The position numbers and the translations under genes were made by a program. Under the pieces are notes generated by a model that made no database searches, was not told where the DNA came from, and saw only the letters and a program-made list of their open reading frames with translations. Positions 42,898 to 52,210 of a DNA stretch of 64,000 nt are shown one piece after another (position 1 is the first letter of the stretch; each line of letters opens with the position of its first letter). This DNA is from Corticimicrobacter sp040137905 (GTDB taxonomy: Bacteria; Pseudomonadota; Gammaproteobacteria; Burkholderiales; Burkholderiaceae_B): the NCBI RefSeq assembly GCF_040137905.1, contig NZ_JBEFDG010000053.1, positions 17,758 through 81,757 on the forward strand, written 5' to 3'.

Positions 42898-44364
42898 TCA
42901 ACGCCGCCAGAACTCCGGCGTAAACAGCACCAGCACGGTAAACAGCTCCAGACGGCCGATCAGCATGGCAAACGAGCACAGCCAGAGCTGGTAGTCAGAT
43001 AGCCCGGCATAGTTGCCCATGGGGCCGACATCGCCCATGCCCGGCCCAAGGTTGTTGATGCTGGCGAACACCGCACTGAACGCCGTAACCGGCTCGAGAC
43101 CCGACAGCAGCATCAGCGTCGTCAGCATGCCGATGGAGAGGCCGTACATGAGCAGGAACGCCATGATCCCTGCAATCACCTCCGGACCGACCGGCGTGCG
43201 TCCCAGGCGTACGGGAGCCACCACATTGGGATGCAGCAGGCGGGTCAGTTCGCGGCGCGTCTGCTTGACCAGCAGGATGGCACGCGACAGCTTGATCCCG
43301 CCCCCGGTAGAACCGGCCGACGTGGCAAAGGAAGCCAGCAGTATCATCCACAGCGGTGCCAGCAGAGGCCACAGCGTATAGTCGGTATTGGCATAGCCGG
43401 TGGTGGTGGCCACCGAGATCGTATTGAACATGCCATAGCGCAACGCCTCTCCCCAGGTGCCGTAGACGTGCTTCCAGTACAGAAAGGCCGTCACGAACAG
43501 TCCGCTGCCCAGCAGCAACAGCAGGTAAGGTACCGTCTGCGAACAGCGCAGGTAAGCCTTGAGGCTGCGCTGCCGGAACGCCAGGAAGTGCGTGGCAAAG
43601 TTGATGCCTGCCAGTACCATGAATACCATGGCGACCATCTCGACTGCCACCGAGTCGAATTTCAGGAAGCCTTCATCCGAAGTGGAAAAACCACCCAGCC
43701 CCATGGTGGTTGCCATATGGCACCAGGCATCGAACCAGCTGAGACCCGCCACTCGATAGGCCAGGAAGCAGGCAATCGAAAAGATGAAATACACCGCATA
43801 CAGCACCTTGCCGGTGCTGGCGATGCGTGGCGTCAGTTTCTCGTCCTTCATCGGGCCGGGCTCGGCCCTGAACAACTGGTGTCCACCCACGCCCAGCAAC
43901 GGCAGGATGGCGATGGCCAGCACCAGGATTCCCATGCCGCCGACCCAGACCAGGGTGGCCCGCCACAGATTGATCGAATGCGGCAGACCGTCCAGATGAT
44001 TCAAAACGGTAGAACCTGTCGTGCTCAGCCCGGACATGGCCTCGAAATAGGCCTTGGACAATCCCAGCGGCTGGCCGATCTGGTTGTAATAGACCAGCAA
44101 CGGCACCGCTGCCAGCAACGGCAGCACCACCCAGGCCAGCGTGACCAGCAGGAAGCCATCGCGAATCCGCAGGTCGCGGGCATCATCCTTGGTGGCCAGC
44201 CACAGCGAGCCACTGACCCCCAGCGCAACCGCCAGACCGGCCAGGAACGCGAAACGTCCTGCGTCGCCTGTCCACCACGCCAGCGCCAGAGGCAGCAGCA
44301 TGGTCGTGGAAAACAGCGCCATGGTCAGCGCCAGCAGCTTGAGAATAACGGGGATGCGCGACAT
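42898..44364 (-). CDS. trkH: Potassium uptake protein TrkH
   Basis: A 488-residue potassium-translocating membrane protein of the Trk/Ktr family, with four repeated M1-P-M2 units. The selectivity-filter regions are visible as SGLSTTGSTVL, MGLGGFSTSDEGF, TTTGYANTDY and INNLGPGMGDVGPM. It forms the channel that TrkA gates. The gene lies after trkA on the same strand with a 35-bp gap and ends near the convergent bioC-like gene. Confidence 0.94.
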   Translation of the reverse strand: MSRIPVILKLLALTMALFSTTMLLPLALAWWTGDAGRFAFLAGLAVALGVSGSLWLATKDDARDLRIRDGFLLVTLAWVVLPLLAAVPLLVYYNQIGQPLGLSKAYFEAMSGLSTTGSTVLNHLDGLPHSINLWRATLVWVGGMGILVLAIAILPLLGVGGHQLFRAEPGPMKDEKLTPRIASTGKVLYAVYFIFSIACFLAYRVAGLSWFDAWCHMATTMGLGGFSTSDEGFLKFDSVAVEMVAMVFMVLAGINFATHFLAFRQRSLKAYLRCSQTVPYLLLLLGSGLFVTAFLYWKHVYGTWGEALRYGMFNTISVATTTGYANTDYTLWPLLAPLWMILLASFATSAGSTGGGIKLSRAILLVKQTRRELTRLLHPNVVAPVRLGRTPVGPEVIAGIMAFLLMYGLSIGMLTTLMLLSGLEPVTAFSAVFASINNLGPGMGDVGPMGNYAGLSDYQLWLCSFAMLIGRLELFTVLVLFTPEFWRR

Positions 44365-44399
44365 GGCAGGCGGCCTGTTAGCCCTTCAAATTCACGACA

Positions 44400-45779
44400 C
44401 TAGAAAAATGCAGCGGAAACCTGGAACAGCTTTTCGACACGGGCGATCTGACGCCGGTCTGGCACGAACACGATCACATGATCGCCATCCTCGATGACCG
44501 GGTTCTGGTCCGCCATGAATATCTGCTGATCCCGCACCACGGCAGCAATCATGGCCCCGCTGGGCAGGCGCAATGCCGAAAGTTCACGGCCCACCACGCT
44601 GGAAGTGCGCCGGTCGCCGTGGGCCACGGCCTCCAGCACTTCCGGGCCGCCACGTCGCAGGCGGCGTGCAGCCACCACATCACCACGCCGGACATAGCGC
44701 AGGATTTCGCTCAGGGTGATCTGCGCCGGCGACAGCGCCACGTCGATCCGGCTGCCCTGCATCAGATCACCATAGGCCGGCCGGTTGATCAGGGTGATCA
44801 CCTTGCGCGCCCCCAGCCGCTTGGCCAGCAGCGACGACATGATATTGTTTTCGTCATCGGCAGTCACTGCGATCCAGGTGTCCATGTCGGCCACCCCTTC
44901 CTGCTCCAGCAGGGCCTCGTCGGTGGCACTGCCATGCAGCACCAGCACGCTGTCGGGCAACTCGCTCGCCAGCAGCTCGCAGCGAGCCCGGTCGTATTCG
45001 ATCAGCCGCACGCTGTAGCTGTCTTTGGCCAGTTCACGGGCCAGACGCAGGCCGATATTGCCGCCACCGGCGATCATCACGCGATGCACCGATTTCTCGG
45101 CCTGCCTGAACTGGCGCACGACTCGGCGAGCCTGACGGGAATCGACCACGAACACGACTTCGTCATCGACCTCGATCTGGGTCCGGGCATCGACCGGAAT
45201 GGGTTTGTCGCGACGGAATATCTCGACAATGCGCACATCGGTATCCGGCATCAGTTGCTGCAGTTCGCCCACCGCATGTCGCACCAGCGGACTGCCGAGC
45301 ATGGCGCGGGCCGTGACCACGCTGATGCGGCCATCGGCGAAATCGAGCACCTGCAGCGCCTCGGGAAGATCGATCAGGCGTCGGAAATACTGGGTGATGC
45401 TGCGCTCGGGACTGATCAGGTGATCCACGCAAAAGCCATCTTCGCCAAGCAGTTCGGGGTGATCCGCATACTCGGCCGAACGTACCCGGGCAATGCGCAA
45501 CGGCACGCTGAACATCGTGCGCGCCAGCCGGCAGGCTACCAGATTGAGCGCATCGGACGCCGTACAGGCCACCATGAGGTCGGCGTTGTCCACATCCGCA
45601 CGACGCAGCACCGAGGGTTTGAGTGCATCACCCACCACAGTCTGCAGATCCAGCCGCTCGGACAGCGCCGCCAGGCGCGTCGCATCGGTATCAACAACCG
45701 TGATGTCATTCTGCTCGGAGGCAAGATTCTCGGCCACGCTGGCACCGACCCGGCCCGCACCGAGGATCAGGATTTTCAT
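44400..45779 (-). CDS. trkA: Trk system potassium regulatory subunit TrkA
   Basis: A 459-residue cytoplasmic protein with two RCK units. Each starts with an NAD-binding Rossmann motif: GAGRVGASVAENL at the N-terminus and GGGNIGLRLAREL near residue 239. It binds NAD(H)/ATP and controls TrkH. Its ATG overlaps the stop of the ntrX-like gene (4 bp), which ties potassium uptake to the two-component genes in one operon. Confidence 0.94.
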   Translation of the reverse strand: MKILILGAGRVGASVAENLASEQNDITVVDTDATRLAALSERLDLQTVVGDALKPSVLRRADVDNADLMVACTASDALNLVACRLARTMFSVPLRIARVRSAEYADHPELLGEDGFCVDHLISPERSITQYFRRLIDLPEALQVLDFADGRISVVTARAMLGSPLVRHAVGELQQLMPDTDVRIVEIFRRDKPIPVDARTQIEVDDEVVFVVDSRQARRVVRQFRQAEKSVHRVMIAGGGNIGLRLARELAKDSYSVRLIEYDRARCELLASELPDSVLVLHGSATDEALLEQEGVADMDTWIAVTADDENNIMSSLLAKRLGARKVITLINRPAYGDLMQGSRIDVALSPAQITLSEILRYVRRGDVVAARRLRRGGPEVLEAVAHGDRRTSSVVGRELSALRLPSGAMIAAVVRDQQIFMADQNPVIEDGDHVIVFVPDRRQIARVEKLFQVSAAFF

Positions 45780-46480
45780 GAATTGCTGCGGCGGCGCGAG
45801 GTTTCGATGCCAAGCTGCTTGAGCTTGCGATAGAGATGGGTACGTTCCAGGCCGGTCTTCTCGGAGACACGGGTCATGCTGTGGCCTTCGCGCTTGAGAT
45901 GGTATTCGAAATAGACACGCTCGAACTCGTCGCGGGCATCACGCAGTGGCTGGTCGAGGGTGATGTTGCCCAGCAGCCCTTCGTTGCGCTCGGCAGCCGG
46001 CTCGGCCTCGATGAAGGCAGGCGCAGCCTGTTCGGAACTGGCCGCGGACGCAACAGCAGAAGAGGCCGGTTGCGACAGCGACGGGGCAACCGAGGCACCG
46101 GCCGAACGCGGCGCACACCCCAGCTTGAGGCCAGACACGACGGTATCCAGCAGTTTCTGCAGCGTGATCGGTTTTTCCATGAAGTCGAAGGCACCGATAC
46201 GAGTCGCCTCGACAGCCGTATCGATGGTGGCGTGACCGCTCATCATCACCACGGGCATGTCAAGCAACCCCTGTGCACTCCATTCCTTGAGCAGGCTGAC
46301 GCCATCGGTATCCGGCATCCAGATATCGAGCAGCACCAGGTCAGGTCGCGCACGCTGGCGGGCCAGACGGGCTTCGGCGGCATTTTCTGCCAGCTCGACC
46401 GTATGACCCTCGTCGTACAAAATTTCCGACAGCAGTTCGCGGATGCCAACCTCGTCGTCCACAACCAGAATTCGTGCCAT
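45776..46480 (-). CDS. ntrX: NtrX-like response regulator lacking the AAA+ domain (REC plus Fis-type HTH)
   Basis: A 234-residue regulator. A receiver domain (about 1-120) has the phospho-acceptor Asp52 in LVLLDIWMPDTDG. An Ala/Ser/Pro linker follows, and then a C-terminal Fis-type helix-turn-helix (GHSMTRVSEKTGLERTHLYRKLKQLGI). The central sigma-54-activating AAA+ domain of canonical NtrX (about 450 residues) is absent, with no GAFTGA motif. The sequence runs cleanly through the linker with no frame disruption, so this is a natural short form rather than a broken gene. It is next to its NtrY-like kinase. Confidence 0.88.
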   Translation of the reverse strand: MARILVVDDEVGIRELLSEILYDEGHTVELAENAAEARLARQRARPDLVLLDIWMPDTDGVSLLKEWSAQGLLDMPVVMMSGHATIDTAVEATRIGAFDFMEKPITLQKLLDTVVSGLKLGCAPRSAGASVAPSLSQPASSAVASAASSEQAAPAFIEAEPAAERNEGLLGNITLDQPLRDARDEFERVYFEYHLKREGHSMTRVSEKTGLERTHLYRKLKQLGIETSRRRSNS

Positions 46481-46491
46481 AACCTATCACC

Positions 46492-48849
46492 TTATCGCTT
46501 TGCCGCATTATCCAGTGCCTGCGGCGTGGCGTCTATCCCTGACATCGGAAAGCGGGTAAACAGGATGGTAACCCGCGCCCCCCCCTCGCTTCGATTGGCC
46601 AGGTCGATCCGTGCCCCATGCTCTTCGACGATCTTGCGAACGATCGCCAGCCCCAGCCCCGTACCATGCGCCTTGGTCGTGACGTAGGGTTCGAAGGCGC
46701 GCTGCAGGACATGCGCCGGGAATCCCGGCCCGTTGTCCGAAACGGCCAACCGTACCACCGGCTGCTCCAGTCCTGTAGACAGTCCGGCCTGTGCGCCCCG
46801 TGTAGAAATACGCACACAACCATCCTGCCCTGCGCGCTCCATCACGGCATCGCAGGCATTGTTGAGCAGATTATGGATGATCTGCCGCAATTGTGTCGCA
46901 TCTCCCTCGATCGCAGGCAGACCTGGATCAAGTTCCACCTCGATCCATGCATGGTGCCGCTCATTCTGGTGCAATACCTTGGCCTGCCCGGGCTCCCAGC
47001 CATAAAGCGCCAGCACATCGGCGATCAGGGCATTGAGATCGATGGCCTGCATCGTGGCCGGTGGCGTGCGTGCATACTCGCGAAAATCATCCACCATCTG
47101 CTTGAGCGAGGCCACCTGGTTGATGATGGTCTGTGTGGAACGGGCCAGCATGCCGGCCTCCTGCTCGGGCAGCTTGCCGGCCAGCTTGAGCGCCATGCGC
47201 TCGGCAGAAAGCTGGATCGGCGTGAGCGGGTTCTTGATCTCGTGGGCCAGGCGCCGTGCCACTTCTCCCCAGGCCACTGCACGGCTGGCCGAAATGACTT
47301 CGCTGATGTCATCGAACACCACGACATAGCCATTGCCACGGCCATCCACCTTGAGGTGCGTACCTCGGGCCAGGACGGTCAACCCCGACTGACGTCCCGT
47401 GTCATAGCCCCCGCCCTGCTCGGCGGTCGCCACGCTGTTCTCATCGCGGGAAAGTTCCAGCTCGAACTGCTGTTGCCAGTACATCCGCTCGGACTCGACC
47501 GCTGCCTGCACGGCAAAGGCCTGACGTATCCGCGTGGCGAACGCCAATAGCTCGGGCACGGTCTCCAGCGGCCGTCCGATTACGGTACGCAGATCGGCCT
47601 GGAGGATATTGCGCGCCCCTTCGTTGAACATCATGACCCTGAAGCCTTCGTCATAGACCAGCACGCCGGACGACAGGTTGGACAGGATGCTTTCGAGATA
47701 CGCGTTGGAGCGCTCCAGTTCATGGCGATTGCGCTCGACCTGTCGCTGCGCTTCCGAGAGCTGCCGCATCATCTCGTTGAATGACCGGGTCAGCAGGCCG
47801 ACCTCATCCTGCGCAGAGGGTTCGGGCAAGGGCCTGAAATCACCCACGCTGACCGCCTGGGTACCGGCCGCCAGCCGCAGCAGGGGCCTGACCAGCCGCT
47901 TGGAAAGGAACAGCGCCACGGCAATGGCCGACAGCACCGCCAGCATCAGGGCCAGCGTCAGGGTAATGCCGTAGAGCTTGCGCAACCCCAGGCGCGACAG
48001 TCCCAGCTCCTGGTAGTCACGGAAGCCCTGCTGAACCTGGTTGGCGTTGCGGGCAATCTGCTCGGGGACAGGCTGGATCAGTTGCAGCCAGCGCGGCTCG
48101 CTCATGGCCCCCAGCAAACCGTCGTACCGCTCCGGGCCATCGATCGGCACGATGACTCGCAACTGCAATCCGCCCGAATCCTGGCCGGCGGCATCCTCGA
48201 CGGATTCTGCCGCAGCATAGCCATTGGACAGCCGCAACTGGCTCAGGACGGTAGGAGGTGGCAGTGCAGGCAGCAGGTTGCCATACAGCCCGGTGGAAAA
48301 CGCCAGCGCACGGCCGTTGCCGGTAAAGACCAGGGCCTCGTTCACCCCATGCAGTTCCCGTGCCTGGTTGAGCGCGGTCGCCAGCTCGGCATCGGGCAAT
48401 TGCCCCAGCGCCAGGCGCATGGAGCGGGCCCGTGCCTGCAGCTCATTCAATTGGGAATCGAGGGCGGCACGTCCCAGGTTCAGACCGGCTTCGAGTGCGT
48501 TGTCGACGCGCACGTTGAACCAGGACTCGATCGAGCGGGACAGGAACTGTACCGACAGGGTATAGATCAGCGCACCGGGCAGCACGCCGATCAGGGCGAA
48601 AGCCAGCGCAAAGCGTGCCGTCAGCCTCGAACCGAACTGATGACGTCGCACCTGGCGCACCAGCTTGACGGTCAGGGTAATGACCCAGACGAACAGGGCC
48701 AGCGCCAGGATGCCATTGAGCACCAGGAAGGTATCGTAATAAGCCTGAAAACGCGAGGCACTGCCAGTGGACCAGACCAGCAATCCCAGCAGCAGCAGGC
48801 CACTGACAGCCCCGGTCAATAAGATCAGGCGAACCACCCTGCTCATCAC
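46492..48849 (-). CDS. ntrY: NtrY-like membrane sensor histidine kinase
   Basis: A 785-residue kinase. The N-terminus has three or so membrane helices and a periplasmic part, followed by a fourth helix (near residue 290), a HAMP domain, a PAS domain (near 390-500), a HisKA domain with phospho-His at about residue 535 in RRLAHEIKNPLTP and a C-terminal HATPase (NNACDAV, DNGPGFP, GTGLGLAIV). It should phosphorylate the short regulator encoded 11 bp downstream. NtrYX systems respond to nitrogen and oxygen or redox state in other proteobacteria; the signal here is unknown. Confidence 0.92.
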   Translation of the reverse strand: MMSRVVRLILLTGAVSGLLLLGLLVWSTGSASRFQAYYDTFLVLNGILALALFVWVITLTVKLVRQVRRHQFGSRLTARFALAFALIGVLPGALIYTLSVQFLSRSIESWFNVRVDNALEAGLNLGRAALDSQLNELQARARSMRLALGQLPDAELATALNQARELHGVNEALVFTGNGRALAFSTGLYGNLLPALPPPTVLSQLRLSNGYAAAESVEDAAGQDSGGLQLRVIVPIDGPERYDGLLGAMSEPRWLQLIQPVPEQIARNANQVQQGFRDYQELGLSRLGLRKLYGITLTLALMLAVLSAIAVALFLSKRLVRPLLRLAAGTQAVSVGDFRPLPEPSAQDEVGLLTRSFNEMMRQLSEAQRQVERNRHELERSNAYLESILSNLSSGVLVYDEGFRVMMFNEGARNILQADLRTVIGRPLETVPELLAFATRIRQAFAVQAAVESERMYWQQQFELELSRDENSVATAEQGGGYDTGRQSGLTVLARGTHLKVDGRGNGYVVVFDDISEVISASRAVAWGEVARRLAHEIKNPLTPIQLSAERMALKLAGKLPEQEAGMLARSTQTIINQVASLKQMVDDFREYARTPPATMQAIDLNALIADVLALYGWEPGQAKVLHQNERHHAWIEVELDPGLPAIEGDATQLRQIIHNLLNNACDAVMERAGQDGCVRISTRGAQAGLSTGLEQPVVRLAVSDNGPGFPAHVLQRAFEPYVTTKAHGTGLGLAIVRKIVEEHGARIDLANRSEGGARVTILFTRFPMSGIDATPQALDNAAKR

Positions 48850-49424
48850 TCCCCCTCCTGATCAAGGCTGTCCACGCCGATCTCGACGGTTTGCCAGGGG
48901 GTTTCCAGACCCCATGCATTGCTGTTGAGCGCATCGATCTGCAAGGGACGCGACATGTAGGAGGTATCGATACGCAGGCGTACCCGTGCTTCATAGGACA
49001 GGGTCGGGTCCAGCGCCTCATCCGGTGCCACCGTCCAATGCCGGACATGCCTGACCAGGGCCAGGGCCTGTTCCAGCGAGGCGACGGGCAGGTTCAATTC
49101 GCCCGCGCCGGCCCGCCATTGGCGGGTCAGGGCGTTATAGGTAATGCGCCAGGTCCGGCTGGCATCGATCACGCTGCGATCCAGCCACCACCAGCGCTGG
49201 CGCGTGACCTGCAACTCGATGGTAAAGGGCAGCGGCAAGCCTCGCTCGGCCGCCTGCCGCAATTGCGGATTGAGAGAAAAATCGAAATCGGCATCCAGTT
49301 GCCAGTGACCATCGGCAAGATAGAGTCGTGCACGCTCGACGACCGGTTCGGACGATGTCCAGCCTGGCGTTGCCGCCAGCAGCAGTATCAGCCAGACAAA
49401 CCCGGCACATACGCTCCGCACCAT
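48846..49424 (-). CDS. DUF4390 domain protein, exported
   Basis: A 192-residue protein with a signal peptide (AGFVWLILLLAATPGWTSS) and a DUF4390 domain with a tryptophan-rich centre (TRQRWWWLDRSVID). The family function is unknown. In Burkholderiales it lies between rsmB and ntrY, as here. Its stop overlaps the ntrY start by 4 bp, so it may work with the kinase, perhaps as an envelope accessory; that is inference from position. Confidence 0.85.
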   Translation of the reverse strand: MVRSVCAGFVWLILLLAATPGWTSSEPVVERARLYLADGHWQLDADFDFSLNPQLRQAAERGLPLPFTIELQVTRQRWWWLDRSVIDASRTWRITYNALTRQWRAGAGELNLPVASLEQALALVRHVRHWTVAPDEALDPTLSYEARVRLRIDTSYMSRPLQIDALNSNAWGLETPWQTVEIGVDSLDQEGE

Positions 49425-49469
49425 TTGCTCCCCCCGGTTCCGAACGCGATCCCGCCTATTTTTCGTGAT

Positions 49470-50813
49470 TCAGCGCGACTTGGCAAACAATGCGTAGAAA
49501 AACCCGTCATGCAATGCCCTCGACTGCCCCTGCTCAGGCAACGGCAACAGTTGCCCCGGTGCATCCAGCCTGGTGGCATCGGCATGCCGGACCGCAAATG
49601 CCTGTGCCTGCATTTCCCCCTCTTCGGGAAAAATCGAACAGGTGACGTACAGCAACTGGCCACCGGGAGCCAGTGTCCGCCACAGGGCATCGACGATACG
49701 CTGCTGCAGTGCGGCCGTACGGGCCACATCCTCGCGCCGGCGCAACCAGCGGATATCGGGATGCCGGCGCACGATGCCCGAGGCCGTACACGGCACGTCG
49801 GCCAGGATGGCATCATAAGGCTCGCCATCCCACCATGCATCGGGGTCGGCGGCATCGGCAGCCCGCAGGTCCACACGCGGTGCCCTCAGCCCGAGCCGAT
49901 CCAGATTCTGCCCCACCCGCGCCAGGCGACCGGCATCGGTGTCCAGCGCCGTCAGCCTGACATCGGCCAATTCCAGCAGGTGGGCCGTCTTGCCTCCCGG
50001 TGCGGCGCAGGCATCCAGCACGCGCATGCCATCACGAACCCCCAGCAACGGGGCGGCCATCTGCGCGCCCAGATCCTGGACCGACCACCAGCCCTCCTGG
50101 AAGCCAGGAATCCGTGCCACCGGCAATGGCTGGGCCATCAGAACACCCGACTCGCCCAGCGCGCTAGCTTCGATACCCGCGGCCTCGAAACGAGCCAGCA
50201 GATCGGTACGCGCAGTGCGGCGACGATTGACACGCAGCGTCATCGGCGGCTGCCGGTTGGCCTCCTGCAGCAAGGACTGCCAGGTGTCCGGATAGGCACG
50301 CTGCATGCGTGCAATCCACCAGTGCGGAAAATTCCAGTGGGCCTCGTCGGGCAAATCAGCCTGGACCTCGTCGCGCTCGCGCAGGAAACGCCGCAGCACG
50401 GCATTGACCATGCCCTTGGCCGGAGCCATGCGCCGGTCGGCCGACGCTGCGCGCACGGCCTGATCCACGACAGTATGCGGCGCATAGCGCGGCCCCGCCT
50501 CCGCCCCTTCTTCGTTCTCGGCCAGCAGACTCAGGGCTGTCAGCAGCAGCGCATCCAGTTCCTTGCCGGGCGGCTTGCGCGGTACCAGCCGGCTACGCAC
50601 GGCCTGCGCCCAGCCCTGGCGACGCATGACATGGAAACAGATATCCTGCGTGGCGGGTCGCAGCGCAGCCGGCACACGTTCCAGAGCCTCACTCAGGGAG
50701 CGGCCGGCATGCACCTCGCTGACGGCCACGGCCACCGCACCCAAGACGTCGGATAGCGCAGGGGCGACGGATTTGTCATTCTTGGCAGATGCAGCGGCGG
50801 GATAGGCAGACAC
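49470..50813 (-). CDS. rsmB: 16S rRNA (cytosine(967)-C(5))-methyltransferase
   Basis: An approximately 447-residue enzyme with an N-terminal NusB-like domain (to about residue 145) and a C-terminal RsmB/Nop2 methyltransferase. The SAM site is CAAPGGKTAHLLEL, and two cysteines act in catalysis: one in DVPCTASGIVRRHPD and the second in YVTCSIFPEEGE. The start is uncertain: GTG 50813 gives MSAYPAAA, while ATG 50855 adds 14 residues. Neither has a good ribosome-binding site. Confidence 0.92.
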   Translation of the reverse strand: MSAYPAAASAKNDKSVAPALSDVLGAVAVAVSEVHAGRSLSEALERVPAALRPATQDICFHVMRRQGWAQAVRSRLVPRKPPGKELDALLLTALSLLAENEEGAEAGPRYAPHTVVDQAVRAASADRRMAPAKGMVNAVLRRFLRERDEVQADLPDEAHWNFPHWWIARMQRAYPDTWQSLLQEANRQPPMTLRVNRRRTARTDLLARFEAAGIEASALGESGVLMAQPLPVARIPGFQEGWWSVQDLGAQMAAPLLGVRDGMRVLDACAAPGGKTAHLLELADVRLTALDTDAGRLARVGQNLDRLGLRAPRVDLRAADAADPDAWWDGEPYDAILADVPCTASGIVRRHPDIRWLRRREDVARTAALQQRIVDALWRTLAPGGQLLYVTCSIFPEEGEMQAQAFAVRHADATRLDAPGQLLPLPEQGQSRALHDGFFYALFAKSR

Positions 50814-50880
50814 GGGACACACAAAATGTTTAATATGGAGAGCGCACCGCAGCATAACGCAATTTGATCCAGTTCTCACG

Positions 50881-51264
50881 ATGACGTATCTCGCAATCCG
50901 CCACCTCCACATGACCTTCGCCCTGCTCAGCATCGGCCTGTTCGCCCTGCGCGGACTGCTGGCGCTGTGCAGCGATCGCTGGCGCGGCTCGCGCGCCCTG
51001 CGCATTGCGCCGCATATCATCGATACCTGTCTGCTGGCCTCGGCCATCACGCTGCTGGTACTGGCCGGCTTCAATCCGCTGGACCATGCCTGGCTGATGG
51101 CCAAGATCATTGCCCTGCTGCTCTATATCTACCTGGGCCGGCAGGCTTTGCGTGCCGGCCTTTCACGCGGCGTACGCCTGCCCTGGCTGATCGCGGCACT
51201 GGCCTGTGTCGGCTACATCCTGGGCGTGGCCTTCACCCGCAGCGCAACCTGGGGGCTGGCCTGA
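50881..51264 (+). CDS. SirB2-family membrane protein
   Basis: A 127-residue protein with four hydrophobic segments and the family start YLAIRHLHMTFALLSIGLFALRG, plus PHIIDTCLLASAI and MAKIIALLLYIYLG. SirB/YchQ proteins were named for raising invasion-gene expression in Salmonella; their biochemical role is unknown. It is divergent from rsmB and upstream of the MscS gene. Confidence 0.82.
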   Translation: MTYLAIRHLHMTFALLSIGLFALRGLLALCSDRWRGSRALRIAPHIIDTCLLASAITLLVLAGFNPLDHAWLMAKIIALLLYIYLGRQALRAGLSRGVRLPWLIAALACVGYILGVAFTRSATWGLA

Positions 51265-51322
51265 ACAACTGCCCGCCAGCACCGGGCGCATCATTTCCCG
51301 AATCCCCCCTTCCGGAGAGTCC

Positions 51323-52147
51323 ATGTCTGACACCCTGAACGTCCTGCAATCCGCCATGCCTACCGTCGAGGCATTCGCCCTCAACCTGCTGGTCGCCCTG
51401 ATCATCCTGGTGGTCGGCTGGAGCCTGTCCGATTTTGCCGGCCGGTGGGTACACCGGCTGACATCCAGGTCTTCGCGCATCGACCAGACCATCGTACCCA
51501 TCCTTCGCAGCATCACGGTATGGACGGTACGGATTTTCGTGCTGATCGCCGTACTGGCCCGTTTCGGCGTGCAGACGGCCAGCATCATTGCCGTGCTCGG
51601 CGCGGCCGGCCTGGCCATCGGCCTGGCCCTGCAAGGCACCCTGCAGAACATTGCCGCCGGTTTCATGCTGCTGGCACTGCGTCCGATCCGGGCCGGCGAG
51701 TTCGTCTCCATCGCCGGGCATGGTGACGGCACAGTCGACGAAGTGGGCCTGTTCATGACCCGCCTGATCCAGATCGACGGCATCCATGTGGTGCTCCCCA
51801 ACAGCCTGGTCTGGGGCAGCCCCATCATCAACTACAGCCGTAACGAAACCCGTCGTCTCGACCTGCAGGTCGGCGTGCGCTACGGCGACGATCTGGACCT
51901 GGCCATCGGCAAGCTGACCGAACTGGTCAATGGTCACGAACTGGTGCTCAAGGATCCTGCGCCGCAGGTCATGGCCTTCGACTACCGCGAAAACGCCATC
52001 ATCATCAACATCCGGGTCTGGGCCAAGGCCGACCGTTACTGGGATCTGCGCTTCGATCTGTACCGCACGGCCACGCAGGCGCTGCACGAGGCCGGCCTGA
52101 AGCTGCCGATCCCGGTGCGCGAAATCAAGACCATCGAAAAATCGTAA
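51323..52147 (+). CDS. Small-conductance mechanosensitive channel, MscS family
   Basis: A 274-residue channel of short E. coli MscS type. It has three N-terminal helices; the pore-lining TM3 reads ASIIAVLGAAGLAIGLALQGTLQNIAAG, whose Gly/Ala pattern is that of MscS. A cytoplasmic beta domain follows with VVLPNSLVWGSPIINYS. It opens on membrane tension to release solutes. ATG 51323 has a GGAGAG site upstream. Confidence 0.9.
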   Translation: MSDTLNVLQSAMPTVEAFALNLLVALIILVVGWSLSDFAGRWVHRLTSRSSRIDQTIVPILRSITVWTVRIFVLIAVLARFGVQTASIIAVLGAAGLAIGLALQGTLQNIAAGFMLLALRPIRAGEFVSIAGHGDGTVDEVGLFMTRLIQIDGIHVVLPNSLVWGSPIINYSRNETRRLDLQVGVRYGDDLDLAIGKLTELVNGHELVLKDPAPQVMAFDYRENAIIINIRVWAKADRYWDLRFDLYRTATQALHEAGLKLPIPVREIKTIEKS

Positions 52148-52210
52148 GACTGCATTTCCTGAGCAAGCGATCCGCGCCCTGCGATGCGGATCTGCCTGCC
52201 GGGATCATCA

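Noticed and set aside
48891..50756. A 621-codon plus-strand open frame opposite DUF4390 and rsmB
   Set aside because: It spans two real minus-strand genes and the gap between them; no domain is seen.
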